64,000 nucleotides of DNA from Streptomyces sp. A 4/2 (GTDB lineage: Bacteria; Actinomycetota; Actinomycetes; Streptomycetales; Streptomycetaceae): the NCBI RefSeq assembly GCF_940670765.1, contig NZ_CALNVW010000017.1, forward strand, positions 1 through 64,000, read 5' to 3'. The notes beneath the pieces are model-generated. The model was not told where the DNA came from. It ran no database searches and was given only the letters and a program-made list of their open reading frames with translations. The first letter of the stretch is position 1. The number at the start of each line of letters is the position of its first letter. Made by a program: the position numbers and the translations under genes. This document shows, in pieces, positions 1 to 8,124 of this stretch.

Positions 1-1
1 A

Positions 2-199
2 GGCAGCGGCTACGTGTCACCGAGCGTCGTCAACAACGCGCTGGACTGTCTCACCAAGGGAACGGGCTGCGGCTCGTTCAAGCCCTCGAAGACCTACCCG
101 GGACTGCGTGGCGCCATGACCTGGTCGACCAACTGGGACGCCACATCGGGCAACGCCTGGTCACGTGCGGTCGGACCGCACGTCCACGCGCTGCCGTAG
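2..199 (+). CDS. GH18 chitinase, C-terminal fragment (cut by window edge)
   Basis: Only the last 65 residues are present; the reading frame is already open at base 2, so the gene begins outside the window. The tail contains G-A-M-T-W-S-T-N-W-D, the usual final strand of the GH18 barrel, whose Trp lines the floor of the chitin-binding site, followed by the short end A-V-G-P-H-V-H-A-L-P seen in secreted Streptomyces chitinases. The enzyme would hydrolyse chitin outside the cell. The catalytic DxxDxDxE strand and any binding domain are not visible, so subfamily cannot be decided. A strong hairpin follows 33 bases after the stop. Confidence 0.8.
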   Translation, partial: GSGYVSPSVVNNALDCLTKGTGCGSFKPSKTYPGLRGAMTWSTNWDATSGNAWSRAVGPHVHALP

Positions 200-231
200 T
201 TCCGTAGTTCCTGGTACGTCCTCCGCAGACG

Positions 232-269
232 CGAAGCAGCGCCACCGCTCCCCCGGTGGCGCTGCTTCG
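232..269. terminator. Bidirectional hairpin between convergent genes
   Basis: Perfect 16-bp stem (arms 232-247 and 254-269) with a 6-base C-rich loop. It lies between the stop of the chitinase gene (+) and the stop of the methyltransferase gene (-), so it can end transcripts from both sides. There is no U-tract, as is usual in Streptomyces. Confidence 0.85.
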
Positions 270-274
270 GCCGG

Positions 275-1042
275 TCATTCCTTGCGCGCGACCACGAGCC
301 GCCAGTTCGGGCTCCCGTCGGCGCGGCGGCCGAACTCCTCCAGCGGCAGCAGCCGTACGGAGAACCCCGCCCCGGTCAGGTCCTCCCGTACCCCGCCCAG
401 CGGGAAGGTCCGGTAGTACATGACGAACGGTGGCCGCCACACGAGATTGCGTACGCGCATCACCGCGTCGAAGCCGAGCAGCGTCCAGTACAGCGGATCG
501 CGGAGGGTCTGCGGTGCGCCGACGGGGAAGGCGAAGACCCCGCCGGGGCGCAGCGCGCGGTGCACCCCGGCGAAGAGGCCGGGCCGTTCGGCGGGCAGGA
601 AGTGCCCGAACGCCCCGAAGCTCACCGCCAGGTCGAAGGCCTCGTCGAAGGGCAGGGCGCGGGCGTCGGCCCGTACCCACTCCGCGGAAGGCGGTGGTGC
701 GCCCGCGTCGTTCTGCCGGGCCGCGGCCAGCATGCCGGCGCTGAAATCCACTCCGGTGATCCGCTCCGTACACAGCGGGCGCAGCACCCGCATCCCTGCC
801 CCGGTGCCGCAGCAGACGTCGACACCCGCCGTGAACGGGCCGAGGGGCCGCAGGGTCCCGGTGACCGCGTCGAGGAGGCGGTCGGGGGTACGGAAGGGGG
901 TCACGTCGAACTTCGGCGCCAGCAGGTCGTAGCCGTGCTCGATCGACGAGAGCGCCTGCACGGTCAGCTCACGAAAGGTGGGGCCCTTCGGGGCGAGCGG
1001 TCCCCGGTCGCCGAAGAGCACTGCCTTGGCCTGCGCGAACAT
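275..1042 (-). CDS. Class I SAM-dependent methyltransferase
   Basis: A 255-residue cytoplasmic protein with the Rossmann SAM-binding motif V-D-V-C-C-G-T-G-A-G near residue 75, the acidic end of strand 2 in G-V-D-F, and R-A-D-A-R-A-L-P-F as motif II, then a typical L-R-P-G-G post-motif. Methyltransferase_11/25-type fold; the substrate cannot be read from sequence. The start at 1042 is chosen because AAGGTGG stands about seven bases before this ATG and similarity to the family begins there; a longer open frame up to 1153 lacks a ribosome site. It stands alone: pobA, upstream on the same strand, ends 140 bases away behind a hairpin. Confidence 0.8.
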   Translation of the reverse strand: MFAQAKAVLFGDRGPLAPKGPTFRELTVQALSSIEHGYDLLAPKFDVTPFRTPDRLLDAVTGTLRPLGPFTAGVDVCCGTGAGMRVLRPLCTERITGVDFSAGMLAAARQNDAGAPPPSAEWVRADARALPFDEAFDLAVSFGAFGHFLPAERPGLFAGVHRALRPGGVFAFPVGAPQTLRDPLYWTLLGFDAVMRVRNLVWRPPFVMYYRTFPLGGVREDLTGAGFSVRLLPLEEFGRRADGSPNWRLVVARKE

Positions 1043-1119
1043 CCAACTACCACCTTCGTACTCGGCTCCACACCAGCGGTCCGCGCCGGGTGGGTCTCCT
1101 TGTCCACAGACTACGTAGG

Positions 1120-1157
1120 CGGAGTGTGGCCTCCCGCCACCGGCAGGCCGCACTCCG
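1120..1157. terminator. Hairpin after pobA
   Basis: Arms 1120-1132 and 1145-1157 pair over 13 positions (one G-U wobble) around a 12-base loop. It follows the pobA stop at 1183 on the minus strand and so probably ends the pca-pob operon before the methyltransferase gene. Confidence 0.7.
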
Positions 1158-1182
1158 GCACCGAGACGATCCCCGCAGCCGG

Positions 1183-2394
1183 TCAGCCGATGGGCAACCC
1201 CGCGTAGTTCTCCGCCAGTTCGGCTGCGGCGTGGCCGGACCCGGCGATTCTGTCCAGCTGCGAGACCTGCAGCCGGGTGGTGAACTCGTCCTGTTCCGGA
1301 TCGACGTGCAAGGTGGTGGTCATGAACCAGGAGAAGTGCTCGGCACGCCAGACGCGACGCAGGCAGGTGTCCGAATAGGCGTCGAGAAGATCGTCGTTCC
1401 CCGTGCTCTGCAGCCGGGCGAAGGCACGGGCGAGGACGACGACGTCGGAAACCGCCAGGTTGAGTCCCTTGGCACCGGTCGGCGGCACGATGTGAGCGGC
1501 GTCTCCGGCCAGCAGTATCCGGCCCCAGCGCATCGGTTCGGTCACCTGGCTGCGCAGGGGCACCACCGATTTCGAGGTGATGGGGCCGCGCCGCAGCTTC
1601 CAGTCACCGGCGACGGCGAAGCGGGCGTCGAGTTCGTCCCAGATCCGTTCGTCGGACCACTGCGCCGGGTCCGTTCCGTTGGGTACCTGGAGGTAGAGCC
1701 TGCTGACGGTCTCCGAGCGCATGCTGTGCAGGGCGAATCCCCGCTCCGAATGGGCGTACACCAACTCGTCGACGGACGGGGGCACATCGGCGAGGATGCC
1801 GAGCCAGGAGTAGGGGTACACCCGCTCGTAGCTACGCCGGTGTTCTTCCGGGACGGCGGTGCGGGTCACCCCGTGGAATCCGTCGCAGCCGACCACGTAG
1901 TCACAGGCCAGCGTGGAATCGCGGCCCTGGTGGGTGTAGTGGATGACGGGCCGGTCGGTGTCCGCTCCGGTGACCGCGGTGACCGTGGCCTCGAAGAGCA
2001 GCTCGGGGCCGTCGGCGAGCTGGAGGGCTATCAGGTCCTTGACCACCTCGGTCTGCGCGTACACCCAGACCTTCCGACCGCCGGTCAGGGCGGGAAGGTC
2101 GATGCGGTGACCGCGTCCGCCCCAGCGCAGCTCGATGCCGTCGTGGGCGAGTCCCTCACGGTCCAGCCGGTCCGCCGCGCCGCAGGCGCGCAGCGCGTCC
2201 ACCGTGCCCTGTTCCAGGATCCCGGCGCGCTGGCGCTGTTCGGCGTAGGCCCGGTCGCGGCTCTCCAGGACCACGCACTCCACACCGGCCTGGTGCAGCA
2301 GCCGGGCGAGCAGCAGCCCGGCCGGCCCGGCGCCGACTATGCCGACGGTCGTACGGCCGGTGGTCCGGGCGGAACGGGTGGTGGTGCCGGTCAT
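1183..2394 (-). CDS. pobA: 4-hydroxybenzoate 3-monooxygenase
   Basis: A 403-residue FAD hydroxylase that converts 4-hydroxybenzoate to protocatechuate with NAD(P)H and O2, feeding the pca enzymes encoded just upstream. Visible motifs are the N-terminal dinucleotide-binding G-A-G-P-A-G (about residue 20), the mid-protein D-G motif in V-V-G-C-D-G-F-H-G, and G-D-A-A-H-I-V-P-P-T-G-A-K-G-L-N-L-A, all as in the p-hydroxybenzoate hydroxylase family; the length matches (about 390-400). The ATG overlaps the stop of pcaL (ATGA), so it is translationally coupled as the last gene of the operon. In S. coelicolor pobA is not part of the pca operon, so this placement differs from that model. Confidence 0.92.
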   Translation of the reverse strand: MTGTTTRSARTTGRTTVGIVGAGPAGLLLARLLHQAGVECVVLESRDRAYAEQRQRAGILEQGTVDALRACGAADRLDREGLAHDGIELRWGGRGHRIDLPALTGGRKVWVYAQTEVVKDLIALQLADGPELLFEATVTAVTGADTDRPVIHYTHQGRDSTLACDYVVGCDGFHGVTRTAVPEEHRRSYERVYPYSWLGILADVPPSVDELVYAHSERGFALHSMRSETVSRLYLQVPNGTDPAQWSDERIWDELDARFAVAGDWKLRRGPITSKSVVPLRSQVTEPMRWGRILLAGDAAHIVPPTGAKGLNLAVSDVVVLARAFARLQSTGNDDLLDAYSDTCLRRVWRAEHFSWFMTTTLHVDPEQDEFTTRLQVSQLDRIAGSGHAAAELAENYAGLPIG

Positions 2395-3569
2395 CGGTCG
2401 TTCTCCTCTTCCTGCAGGATCCGGTCCGCGATCGCGAACGCGGTGTTGGCCGCGGGTACACCGCAGTACACGGCCGACTGGAGCAGCACTTCCTGGATCT
2501 CCTCGTGGGTGAGTCCGTTGCGGCGCGCGGCGCGGATGTGCAGGGCGAGTTCGTCGTGGTGTCCGCGGGCGATCAGCGCGGTGAGGGTGATGCAGCTGCG
2601 CGTACGGCGGTCGAGGCCGGGGCGGGTCCAGATCTCGCCCCAGGCGTAGCGGGTGATCAGGTCCTGGAACGGGGCGGTGAACGCGCTGGTGGCGGCGGAC
2701 GCCCGTGCCACGTGCGCGGCGCCGAGCACGGCCCCGCGTACTTCCGTCCCTGCGGCGCGGACGGCCGCCCGCCCATCGTCGGCCGGCTGCCCGCCCGGGG
2801 CTCCGCCCAGGTGCCCGTTCAGTGCGGCGAGTACCCGGTCGGGTTGCTCGGCGGCGGCGAGATGGGACGCTTCCGGGATTTCGACGAGTGCGGCGCCGGG
2901 GATGCCGTCGGCCAGTTCCCTGGCGTGCGCGACCGGGGTGGCCGGGTCGTCGCGTCCGGCGACGACGAGGGTGGGCGCCTCGATCCGGGCCAGCGTTCCC
3001 CGCAGATCGAACGCGGCGAGGGCGTCGCAGCAGGCCGCGTATCCGGCGGGGGCGGTGGCCCGTAGGTCGTCGACCAGGGCGTTCGCGGTGGGTGTTCCGG
3101 CGAAGGCCGGGGTGAACCAGCGGGTGGCGGCGCCGGATGCGACGGCTTCGGTGCCGTGGGCGCGTACCTCGGCGGCGCGCTCGTGCCAGCCGGCTGGTTC
3201 GCCGAAGCGCGCCGAGGAGCAGACGAGGGCCAGCGAGGTGACCCGTGCGGGATGGTGCACGGCGAGCCAGGCGCCGACCGCGCCGCCCAGGGACACACCC
3301 GCGTAGGCGAACCTGTCGATGCGGAGGCTGTCGGCCAGGGCGAGCACGAGCCCGGCCAGATCGGCGACGGTCGTGGTGCCGGAGGTGGGCAGGGCATCCA
3401 CCGGGGTGCCGCCATGACCGGGCAGATCCCAGCGGACGACGTGATGGTGCCGGGCCAGCGCGGGCACCTGCGCGTCCCACAGCGCGAGTGAGGTGCCGAG
3501 CGAGGGGCCGAGGAGCAGCGCGGGCGCGTCGGCGGATCCGTCGGCCCGGTGGTGCAGGAGAGGGGTCAT
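2391..3569 (-). CDS. pcaL: Fused 3-oxoadipate enol-lactonase / 4-carboxymuconolactone decarboxylase
   Basis: A 392-residue bifunctional enzyme covering two late steps of the protocatechuate branch. Residues 1-250 are an alpha/beta hydrolase (PcaD part) with nucleophile elbow G-V-S-L-G-G, a later D in V-V-A-G-R-D-D and H in E-A-S-H-L-A. Residues 270-392 are an AhpD-like carboxymuconolactone decarboxylase (PcaC part) with W-T-R-P-G-L-D-R-R-T-R-S and the H-I-R-A-A-R-R-N-G-L-T region. The same fusion, called PcaL, is known from Rhodococcus and Streptomyces. The start codon overlaps the pcaB stop by four bases (3566-3569). Confidence 0.92.
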   Translation of the reverse strand: MTPLLHHRADGSADAPALLLGPSLGTSLALWDAQVPALARHHHVVRWDLPGHGGTPVDALPTSGTTTVADLAGLVLALADSLRIDRFAYAGVSLGGAVGAWLAVHHPARVTSLALVCSSARFGEPAGWHERAAEVRAHGTEAVASGAATRWFTPAFAGTPTANALVDDLRATAPAGYAACCDALAAFDLRGTLARIEAPTLVVAGRDDPATPVAHARELADGIPGAALVEIPEASHLAAAEQPDRVLAALNGHLGGAPGGQPADDGRAAVRAAGTEVRGAVLGAAHVARASAATSAFTAPFQDLITRYAWGEIWTRPGLDRRTRSCITLTALIARGHHDELALHIRAARRNGLTHEEIQEVLLQSAVYCGVPAANTAFAIADRILQEEENDR

Positions 3570-5122
3570 GAGCGGTGGTCCTCTGGGGTGACATCGTCGG
3601 GTACGGATGTGGCGTCGTACGTGTGCGGGGGTGCGGCGGGCGTGGGTGCGGCCCGCGTGGGTGCGGCCCGCGTGGGTGCGGCCGGCGTGGGTGCGGTGTG
3701 CGTGGGTGCGGCCGGCGTGAGTGCGGTGTGCGCCCCTGCGGCCCGCGTGGGTGCGGTGACTCCGGGCGGGGCGGTGCGTCGGTGCCGCAGGGCGCGGTCC
3801 GTCAGCGCGGTGGCCGCGCCGAGATGGCCGGTGGGGTCGAGCAGTTCCTTCAACTGCGCTCCGGAGAGCGCCCCGGCGAGTGCCGGTTCACCGGCGAGCG
3901 CCTCTGCCAGCGGTAGCGCCCCGGCGGCGGCCCGGCGCGAGGCGCGGGTCAGCAGTCGCCGCGCTTCGCCGCGTCCCACCAGCGGTTCGAATGCGGCGAC
4001 CAGCCGCTCGGAGACGATCAGGCCCGAGGTCAGATCGAGATGCTCGCGCATCGTGCGCCGTGATACCCGCAGCCCGGCGGCGAGTTCGACCGCGTCCCGT
4101 GCCGCTCCCCCGACCAGCCGCAGTGCCTGGCGCAGGGGCTGCCACTCGGCGTGCCAGGCCCCTGCCGGGCGTTCGTCCTCAGCCACCATCGATCCGTACA
4201 ACACAGCTGCCAGAGAGGGGAGTTGGCGTGCGGCGGCGGCGATGAGGGTGGCGCGCACCGGGTTGGCCTTGTGCGGCATCGCGGACGAGCCGCCGCCCGA
4301 GCCCTCGGCCACTTCGGCGATCTCCGTACGCGACAGCACCAGCACATCGGCGGCGATCTTGCCGAGCCCCCCGCCGGTCAGTGCCAGCGCGCCGCCCAGC
4401 TCGGCCACGGGCGTGCGCAGCACGTGCCACGGCAGCACGGGCTCGGCGAGGCCGCACTCCGCGGCGAAGCGCGCGGCGAGCGGCAGGGCGTGCTCCCCGA
4501 AGGCCGCCAATGTCCCGGCGGCACCGCCCAGTTGGGTGGGGAGTGGGACGGCGCCGAGCCGGTCGCGGGCGTCGAGTACCAGCTCGCGCCAGCCTGCGGC
4601 CTTGAGGCCGAAGGTGGTGGGGACGGCCTGCTGCGTCAGGGTCCGGCCGGGCATCGGAGTGGCGCGGTGTTCGGCCGCCAGCCGGGCGAGTGCTTCCGCC
4701 GCGCGGTCCAGATCCGCCGTGATCAGCACTCTCGCCCGGTGGGCGACCAGCATGGCCGCCGTGTCGAGGATGTCCTGGCTGGTGGCCCCGCGGTGGACGT
4801 GGGCCGCGTACCGCTCGGGTACCGCGCGGGTGAGTGCGGCGATCAGCGGAATCACCGGGTTGCCGCCCGCGCGGGCGCTCACCGCCAGCGCCCGCAGGTC
4901 GAAATCTGCGGCCCGCGCCGCCCGGCCGACCGCGTCGGCGGCCTCGGCGGGGACCAGGCCGAGGGCTGCCTGCGCGCGCGTCAGCGCCGCCTCGGCGTCC
5001 AGCATGCCCTGGAGGAACGCCTGGTCGCCGGTCGCTTCCTCGACCGGCGAACCGGCCCAGCCGGGGCCCAGCAGTCCGACGTCAGAGGGGCCGGGGAGGG
5101 TGCCGGAGTCAGTGGAAGTCAA
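3566..5122 (-). CDS. pcaB: 3-carboxy-cis,cis-muconate cycloisomerase with repeat tail
   Basis: About 518 residues. It cyclises 3-carboxymuconate to 4-carboxymuconolactone; fumarase/aspartase superfamily, cytoplasmic tetramer. Seen are H-R-G-A-T-S-Q-D (first conserved region) and the signature G-S-G-G-G-S-S-A-M-P-H-K-x-N-P near residue 260. The start is set at a TTG at 5122, which overlaps pcaG by 14 bases; no ATG or GTG lies between it and the conserved core. The family is usually about 450 residues. Here the last 50 or so are low-complexity P-T-R-A-A / P-T-P-A-A units encoded by a 15-bp tandem repeat, probably disordered and not needed for catalysis. Confidence 0.9.
   Translation of the reverse strand: MTSTDSGTLPGPSDVGLLGPGWAGSPVEEATGDQAFLQGMLDAEAALTRAQAALGLVPAEAADAVGRAARAADFDLRALAVSARAGGNPVIPLIAALTRAVPERYAAHVHRGATSQDILDTAAMLVAHRARVLITADLDRAAEALARLAAEHRATPMPGRTLTQQAVPTTFGLKAAGWRELVLDARDRLGAVPLPTQLGGAAGTLAAFGEHALPLAARFAAECGLAEPVLPWHVLRTPVAELGGALALTGGGLGKIAADVLVLSRTEIAEVAEGSGGGSSAMPHKANPVRATLIAAAARQLPSLAAVLYGSMVAEDERPAGAWHAEWQPLRQALRLVGGAARDAVELAAGLRVSRRTMREHLDLTSGLIVSERLVAAFEPLVGRGEARRLLTRASRRAAAGALPLAEALAGEPALAGALSGAQLKELLDPTGHLGAATALTDRALRHRRTAPPGVTAPTRAAGAHTALTPAAPTHTAPTPAAPTRAAPTRAAPTPAAPPHTYDATSVPDDVTPEDHRS
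3629..3763. repeat. 15-bp minisatellite inside pcaB 3' end
   Basis: Nine head-to-tail copies of a 15-base unit, best form GGGTGCGGCCCGCGT on the plus strand. Some copies are identical and others differ at two to seven positions, mainly in the second half. Being a multiple of three it stays in frame with pcaB and encodes five-residue units of Pro, Thr, Ala and Arg. Copy number is likely to vary between strains. Confidence 0.9.
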
Positions 5123-5684
5123 GGAAGACCGTCTCCTCGGTGGTTCCCCCCTGGAGCCTGATGTCGAAACCGTAGACCCCGCTGCGCTCCTCGTCGGCCA
5201 CCAGCGTGGCGCGCCGCTCGGCGGGGAGCGAGACGAGCAGCGCGTCCGGCTCGTACCCGGGCACGGGCAGATAGGCACGGGTGTAGAGGTGGTGCAGCAG
5301 TCCGCGGGCGAAGACGCAGATGGACAGGTACGGGGTGTCGTGGCGCGGCAGCAGGGTGCGGAGCGCCCAGTGGCCGTCGGCGTCGGTGGCGACGCGGCCG
5401 AAGCCGGTGAAGTCCACGCCGTGGCGGCCCAGTACCGCGCCGGTCACCGGATCGCGGCGCAGCGAGCCGGGGGCGCCGGTGCGGGAGCCGTCGGGGGCGG
5501 CCTGCCAGAAGTCGAGCAGCGCGTCGGGCACGGGGCTGCCGTCGCCGTCGAGGACCCGGCCGTGCACGGTGACCGCGTCGGGGTGGCCGGCCGGTGCGAT
5601 CTCGCCGCCGCCGGTGAAGGGGAGGGCGTATCCGTAGAAGGGGCCCACGGTCTGCGAGGGGGTGGGAAGGGGCGGGACGGTCAC
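5109..5684 (-). CDS. pcaG: Protocatechuate 3,4-dioxygenase, alpha subunit
   Basis: A 191-residue subunit that pairs with PcaH in the intradiol ring-cleaving dioxygenase, yielding 3-carboxy-cis,cis-muconate. It shows the family opening T-P-S-Q-T-V-G-P-F-Y-G-Y and the C-terminal Y-G-F-D-I-R-L-Q-G. The alpha subunit contributes to the substrate pocket but does not carry the iron ligands. The GTG start at 5684 overlaps the pcaH stop (GTGA); a longer frame running into pcaH is rejected because family similarity begins at T-V-P-P-L-P-T-P. Stop and pcaB start overlap by 14 bases, implying coupled translation. Confidence 0.92.
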   Translation of the reverse strand: MTVPPLPTPSQTVGPFYGYALPFTGGGEIAPAGHPDAVTVHGRVLDGDGSPVPDALLDFWQAAPDGSRTGAPGSLRRDPVTGAVLGRHGVDFTGFGRVATDADGHWALRTLLPRHDTPYLSICVFARGLLHHLYTRAYLPVPGYEPDALLVSLPAERRATLVADEERSGVYGFDIRLQGGTTEETVFLDFH

Positions 5685-6412
5685 TGTGCGTCCTCCGTCC
5701 AGGTCGCCTGCGGGCCGTCGAGCACGATGTCGAAGCGGTAGCCGAGGGACCACTCGGACCGGGACAGGTCGTGGACATACTCGGCGACCAGGCGGTCGCG
5801 GGCTGCCGGGTCGGTCACGGACTGGAAGATCGGGTCGTAGCGGAACAGCGGATCGCCGGGGAAGTACATCTGGGTGACCAGACGCTGGGTGAAGGCGGTT
5901 CCGAAGAGGGAGAAGTGGATGTGGGCGGGCCGCCAGGCGTTGAGGTGGTTGCGCCACGGATACGCGCCCGGCTTGACGGTGGTGAAGCTGTAGTTGCCCT
6001 GCTGGTCCGTCAGGCACCGCCCCACACCGGTGAAGTTGGGGTCGAGCGGGGCGGGGTGCTGGTCGCGCAGATGGGCGTAGCGACCGGAGGAGTTGGCCTG
6101 CCACATCTCCACGAGCTGCCCGCGTACGGGCCTGTTGTCACGGTCGACGACGCGGCCGGTGACGGTGATCCGCTCGCCGAGCGGCTCGCCGGTGTGCTGC
6201 CGGGTCAGGTCCGCGTCCAGGTCCGTGACGTCGGTGACGCCGAAGACGGGTCCGGTCAGTTCGACGGCTTCCGGGTCCTCGACCACCACCAGCGACTGCC
6301 GGGGGTGGCGCAGGGCGGTGCTGCGGTACGGGGCGTAGTCGCGGGCCGGGTGTGCCCGGCCGTCGGGGACGACGGCCGCCATCTCCGCGTCGACGGTTGC
6401 TTGTTCGGTCAT
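5681..6412 (-). CDS. pcaH: Protocatechuate 3,4-dioxygenase, beta subunit
   Basis: A 243-residue catalytic subunit holding the non-haem Fe(III). Iron ligands are visible as Tyr in G-A-Y-P-W-R-N-H and Tyr/His in the block ending R-P-A-H-I-H-F-S, the usual 2-Tyr/2-His set. The core G-R-V-V-D-R-D-N-R-P-V-R-G-Q-L-V-E-M-W-Q-A-N is also typical. The ATG at 6412 has GAGGAG about eight bases before it. Unlike the other pca genes it does not overlap its upstream neighbour: a 182-base repeat-filled spacer separates it from pcaJ, so it may have its own translation control or a weak internal promoter. Confidence 0.93.
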   Translation of the reverse strand: MTEQATVDAEMAAVVPDGRAHPARDYAPYRSTALRHPRQSLVVVEDPEAVELTGPVFGVTDVTDLDADLTRQHTGEPLGERITVTGRVVDRDNRPVRGQLVEMWQANSSGRYAHLRDQHPAPLDPNFTGVGRCLTDQQGNYSFTTVKPGAYPWRNHLNAWRPAHIHFSLFGTAFTQRLVTQMYFPGDPLFRYDPIFQSVTDPAARDRLVAEYVHDLSRSEWSLGYRFDIVLDGPQATWTEDAQ

Positions 6413-6424
6413 CCGAGCTCTCCT

Positions 6425-6580
6425 CGTGGGAACGGCGGTAGGGGTGTGTCGTGCGGAAGCGGTGGTATGCCGCGTGGGAACGGGAGTACCGGTGGACCGC
6501 GTGGGAACGGCGGGACCGGTGCGCCGTGTGGAAGCGCGGGTACGGGTCGGCCACGTGGAAGCAGGGGTACGGGTCGGCCA
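6425..6580. repeat. Degenerate minisatellite in the pcaJ-pcaH spacer
   Basis: Six or so imperfect units of 23-27 bases that share the core CGTGGGAACGG or CGTGxGGAAGC, with a second shared word GGGTACGGGTCGGC in the last two. It fills almost the entire gap between pcaJ and pcaH. The unit is different from the pcaB minisatellite, although both share a CGTGGG word. On the minus strand the tract stays open and would read as Pro/Thr/Arg repeats, but there is no sign that it is translated. Confidence 0.75.
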
Positions 6581-6594
6581 CATGGCCGGGGCGG

Positions 6595-7230
6595 TCACGG
6601 TGCCTGAAGGACCTTCGCCGCGGTGCGGTCGCGCAGTTCCCGCGGGCTCACGCCGGGGGCGGTCTCCACCAGCAGCAGGCCGTCCGCCGTGACGTCCAGT
6701 ACGCCGAGGTCGGTGATGATCCGGTGCACGCACGCTCTGCCGGTGAGCGGCAGGGTGCACTCCTCCAGGAGTTTGGGGCTGCCGTCCCTGGCGTTGTGCT
6801 CCATCAGCACGACGACCCGGCGGGCGCCGTGCACCAGGTCCATCGCGCCGCCCATGCCCTTGACCATTTTTCCGGGAATCATCCAGTTGGCCAGGTCGCC
6901 GCGGGCGGACACCTGCATGGCACCGAGCACCGCGACATCGATGTGACCGCCGCGGATCATGCCGAAGGAGAGCGCGGAGTCGAAGAAGGAGGCGCCCGGT
7001 ACGACGGTGACCGTCTCCTTGCCCGCGTTGACCAGATCGGGGTCCACCTCCGCCTCGGTCGGGTACGGGCCGACGCCGAGGATCCCGTTCTCGGACTGGA
7101 ACACCACGTCCACGCCGTCGGGCAGGAAGCTGGGGATCAGTGTCGGCAGACCGATGCCGAGGTTCGCGTAACTGCCGTCCGGCAGTTCACCGGCGGCGCG
7201 GGCCGCCATCTCGTCCCTGGACCAGGCCAT
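6595..7230 (-). CDS. pcaJ: 3-oxoadipate CoA-transferase, subunit B
   Basis: A 211-residue beta subunit of the succinyl-CoA:3-oxoadipate CoA-transferase, which activates 3-oxoadipate. It carries the catalytic glutamate in S-E-N-G-I-L-G (about residue 46) and the [14 protein letters not shown] segment of class I CoA-transferases. The start overlaps the pcaI stop by one base (TGATG), so the two subunits are made in step. After pcaJ comes the repeat spacer before pcaH. Confidence 0.93.
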   Translation of the reverse strand: MAWSRDEMAARAAGELPDGSYANLGIGLPTLIPSFLPDGVDVVFQSENGILGVGPYPTEAEVDPDLVNAGKETVTVVPGASFFDSALSFGMIRGGHIDVAVLGAMQVSARGDLANWMIPGKMVKGMGGAMDLVHGARRVVVLMEHNARDGSPKLLEECTLPLTGRACVHRIITDLGVLDVTADGLLLVETAPGVSPRELRDRTAAKVLQAP

Positions 7231-7985
7231 CAGCCGCGCACCTTCTTCTTCTCGATTCCCTTGTCCGCCGCCTGCTGCGGGGTCAGTTCGAGTACGTGCT
7301 GCACGAACACCCCCGGTACGTGGATCTCGTCCGGGTCCAGCTCGCCGGGCTCGACCAGTTGCTCCACCTCGGCGACGGTGATCCGCCCGGCCATCGCGGC
7401 CAGCGGGTTGAAGTTGCGGGCCGCCCGGCGGAAGACGAGATTCCCGTGCCGGTCGCCCCGCGCGGCGCGGACCAGGGCGAAGTCCGTGGTGATCGCACGC
7501 TCCAGGACGTACTCGGCGCCGTCGAACTCGCGTACTTCCTTGGCGGGGGAGCCCAGCGCCACCGTGCCGTCCGGGGCGTAGCGCCAGGGCAGTCCGCCCT
7601 CGGCGACCGGGGTGCCGACGCCCGCGGGCGTGAAGAAGGCCGGAATACCGGCGCCGCCCGCGCGGAGCCGCTCGGCGAGGGTGCCCTGCGGGGTGAGTTC
7701 CAGTTCGAGTTCGCCGCCCAGGTAGCGGCGGGCGAACTCCTTGTTCTCGCCGACATAGCTGCCGGTGACCCTGACGATCCGTCCGGCCGCCAGCAGGATG
7801 CCCAGCCCACCGCCGTCCACGCCGCAGTTGTTGGACACCACGCTCAGCCCGCGCGCGCCCTGCCGGTGGAGGGCGGCTATCAGCACATCGGGCACTCCGC
7901 TGAGGCCGAAGCCGCCCACGGCCAGCGAGGATCCGTCGCCGATGCCGGCGACCGCCTCAGCAGCCGTGGGAACTGTCTTGTCCAT
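7230..7985 (-). CDS. pcaI: 3-oxoadipate CoA-transferase, subunit A
   Basis: A 251-residue alpha subunit. It contains the glycine-rich CoA-binding opening G-G-F-G-L-S-G-V-P (about residue 25) and the S-N-N-C-G-V-D block usual for the A subunit. It is the first gene of the operon; transcription probably begins in the 139-base gap shared with the divergent regulator, where GTTC/GAAC half-sites lie. The thiolase gene pcaF, which would complete the pathway to acetyl-CoA and succinyl-CoA, is not next to it or elsewhere in the window. Confidence 0.93.
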   Translation of the reverse strand: MDKTVPTAAEAVAGIGDGSSLAVGGFGLSGVPDVLIAALHRQGARGLSVVSNNCGVDGGGLGILLAAGRIVRVTGSYVGENKEFARRYLGGELELELTPQGTLAERLRAGGAGIPAFFTPAGVGTPVAEGGLPWRYAPDGTVALGSPAKEVREFDGAEYVLERAITTDFALVRAARGDRHGNLVFRRAARNFNPLAAMAGRITVAEVEQLVEPGELDPDEIHVPGVFVQHVLELTPQQAADKGIEKKKVRG

Positions 7986-8001
7986 CCGTCCGTCCGATCG
8001 C

Positions 8002-8025
8002 GTTCGCCTGATGAACTATTGTTCA
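8002..8025. promoter_or_regulatory. Candidate operator in the pcaI-pobR divergent promoter
   Basis: Three half-sites GTTC (8002-8005), GAAC (8013-8016) and GTTCA (8021-8025) are arranged so that the last two form the inverted repeat TGAAC-TATT-GTTCA and the first two a second, wider inverted pair. It is the least GC-rich spot of the gap. IclR-family regulators of the PcaU/PobR type are known to bind combinations of palindromic and extra repeated half-sites. Binding here is inferred. Confidence 0.55.
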
Positions 8026-8124
8026 AATTGTGTCGGCGAGTCTCCGCCCGTACCGGCCCGGTTGTCAACGGTGCGCGTGCCGACCGGCCCGACCGGTACC
8101 GTTCCGAGCACGAGGAGGAGACCG

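Noticed and set aside
5109..6104. Longer PcaG starting inside pcaH
   Set aside because: The first 140 residues are a frame-shifted reading of pcaH; the family N-terminus begins at the GTG at 5684.
6425..6594. N-terminal Pro/Thr/Arg extension of PcaH through the repeat spacer
   Set aside because: The ATG at 6412 has a strong ribosome site and the family start; nothing suggests that the repeats are translated.
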